A stretch of 64,000 bases of DNA from Treponema sp. (GTDB taxonomy: Bacteria > Spirochaetota > Spirochaetia > Treponematales > Treponemataceae). The DNA is taken from positions 330,075-394,074 of the forward strand of contig JAFUTH010000006.1 of NCBI GenBank assembly GCA_017484285.1, written 5' to 3'. Shown here piece after piece: positions 63,852 through 64,000 of this stretch; positions within the stretch are counted from its first letter, which is position 1, and every line of letters starts with the position of its first letter. The notes below the pieces were generated by a model. It was not told the DNA's origin. It searched no databases and saw nothing but the letters and a program-made list of their open reading frames with translations. The position numbers were made by a program, and so were the translations under genes.

Positions 63852-63919
63852 AACTCCCATTTTCCCGCACAAAATCCCAAAAATATTCCTAAAATTTCCC
63901 CCACAAAATCCGCAAAGTG

Positions 63920-63928
63920 TGCTATACT
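63920..63928 (+). promoter_or_regulatory. Extended -10 promoter, leaderless type
   Basis: TGC TATACT, then six bases, then ATG 63935. Confidence 0.5.
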
Positions 63929-63934
63929 CTTTGT

Positions 63935-64000
63935 ATGCGGAGTACAATCAGCGAAAAAAGTGCATATTTTTTCTCAAAACCTCTTGACACGGATAGTGCC
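63935..64000 (+). CDS. 5' end of an unidentified gene, runs off the window
   Basis: 22 codons from ATG (MRSTISEKSAYFFSKP) without a stop before the window ends. Support comes only from the promoter-to-start arrangement shared with other leaderless-type genes here. Too short to identify. Confidence 0.35.
   Translation, partial: MRSTISEKSAYFFSKPLDTDSA

Noticed and set aside
1..64000. tRNA, rRNA, CRISPR arrays, insertion-sequence transposases
   Set aside because: Reading both strands I found no T-loop/acceptor pattern, no regularly spaced repeats and no transposase-like ORF; tRNAscan or Infernal would be needed to exclude small RNAs fully.

Overview
The window reads as chromosomal DNA of a fermentative, host- or rumen-associated spirochaete, most likely a Treponema. 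This is inferred from gene content, not from a marker gene: pyruvate formate-lyase with its activase, ThyX, cofactor-independent phosphoglycerate mutase, a chemoreceptor, many lipoproteins, a DUF3943 outer-membrane-type protein, homopolymeric G tracts, and a secreted pectinesterase-pectate lyase lipoprotein. That lipoprotein points to a pectin-using species. I saw no rRNA, tRNA or CRISPR array.

Layout. 0-6.6 kb: the 3' end of pflB, then about 4 kb of accessory DNA (membrane protein, broken surface-repeat gene, AT-rich nuclease-like ORF, WYL regulator with a stop codon), then pflA and thyX. 6.6-16 kb: lytic transglycosylase, PTS IIA-Ntr, a second PflA-like radical SAM protein, and an intracellular glucan pair (MalQ plus a 1220-residue GH13 protein). 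15.9-30.3 kb: a long minus-strand block with alcohol dehydrogenase, fabF/DUF3943/thrC, a solute-binding lipoprotein/guanine deaminase/chemoreceptor operon, metY, and a large lipoprotein whose start codon is one base out of frame across a G8 tract. 30.4-38.6 kb: a methyltransferase and copper genes (HMA-SafE-cupredoxin fusion, CopA with a fused CopZ), split by a Sau3AI-like restriction-modification set. 38.7-58.8 kb: pectinase, anion-transporter-like protein, mscL, gpmI, FucO-type dehydrogenase, a 999-residue lipoprotein, MATE/diguanylate cyclase operon, ybaK, argJ-argB, gluQ. 58.9-64 kb: a ZIP transporter, then a decaying accessory region full of nonsense-mutated, frameshifted or deleted genes (MIF-like, DsbA-like, two PIN proteins, alpha/beta hydrolase, VapC with an internal deletion).

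Two patterns run through the window. First, fourteen start codons sit five or six bases after a -10 hexamer, usually an extended TGN one. There is no room for a Shine-Dalgarno site, so these genes look leaderless, while their neighbours carry AAGGAG-type sites. Second, slippage-prone tracts, palindromic inserts and dispersed GC-rich and AT-rich repeats lie next to truncated or fused genes, which suggests an actively remodelled genome.
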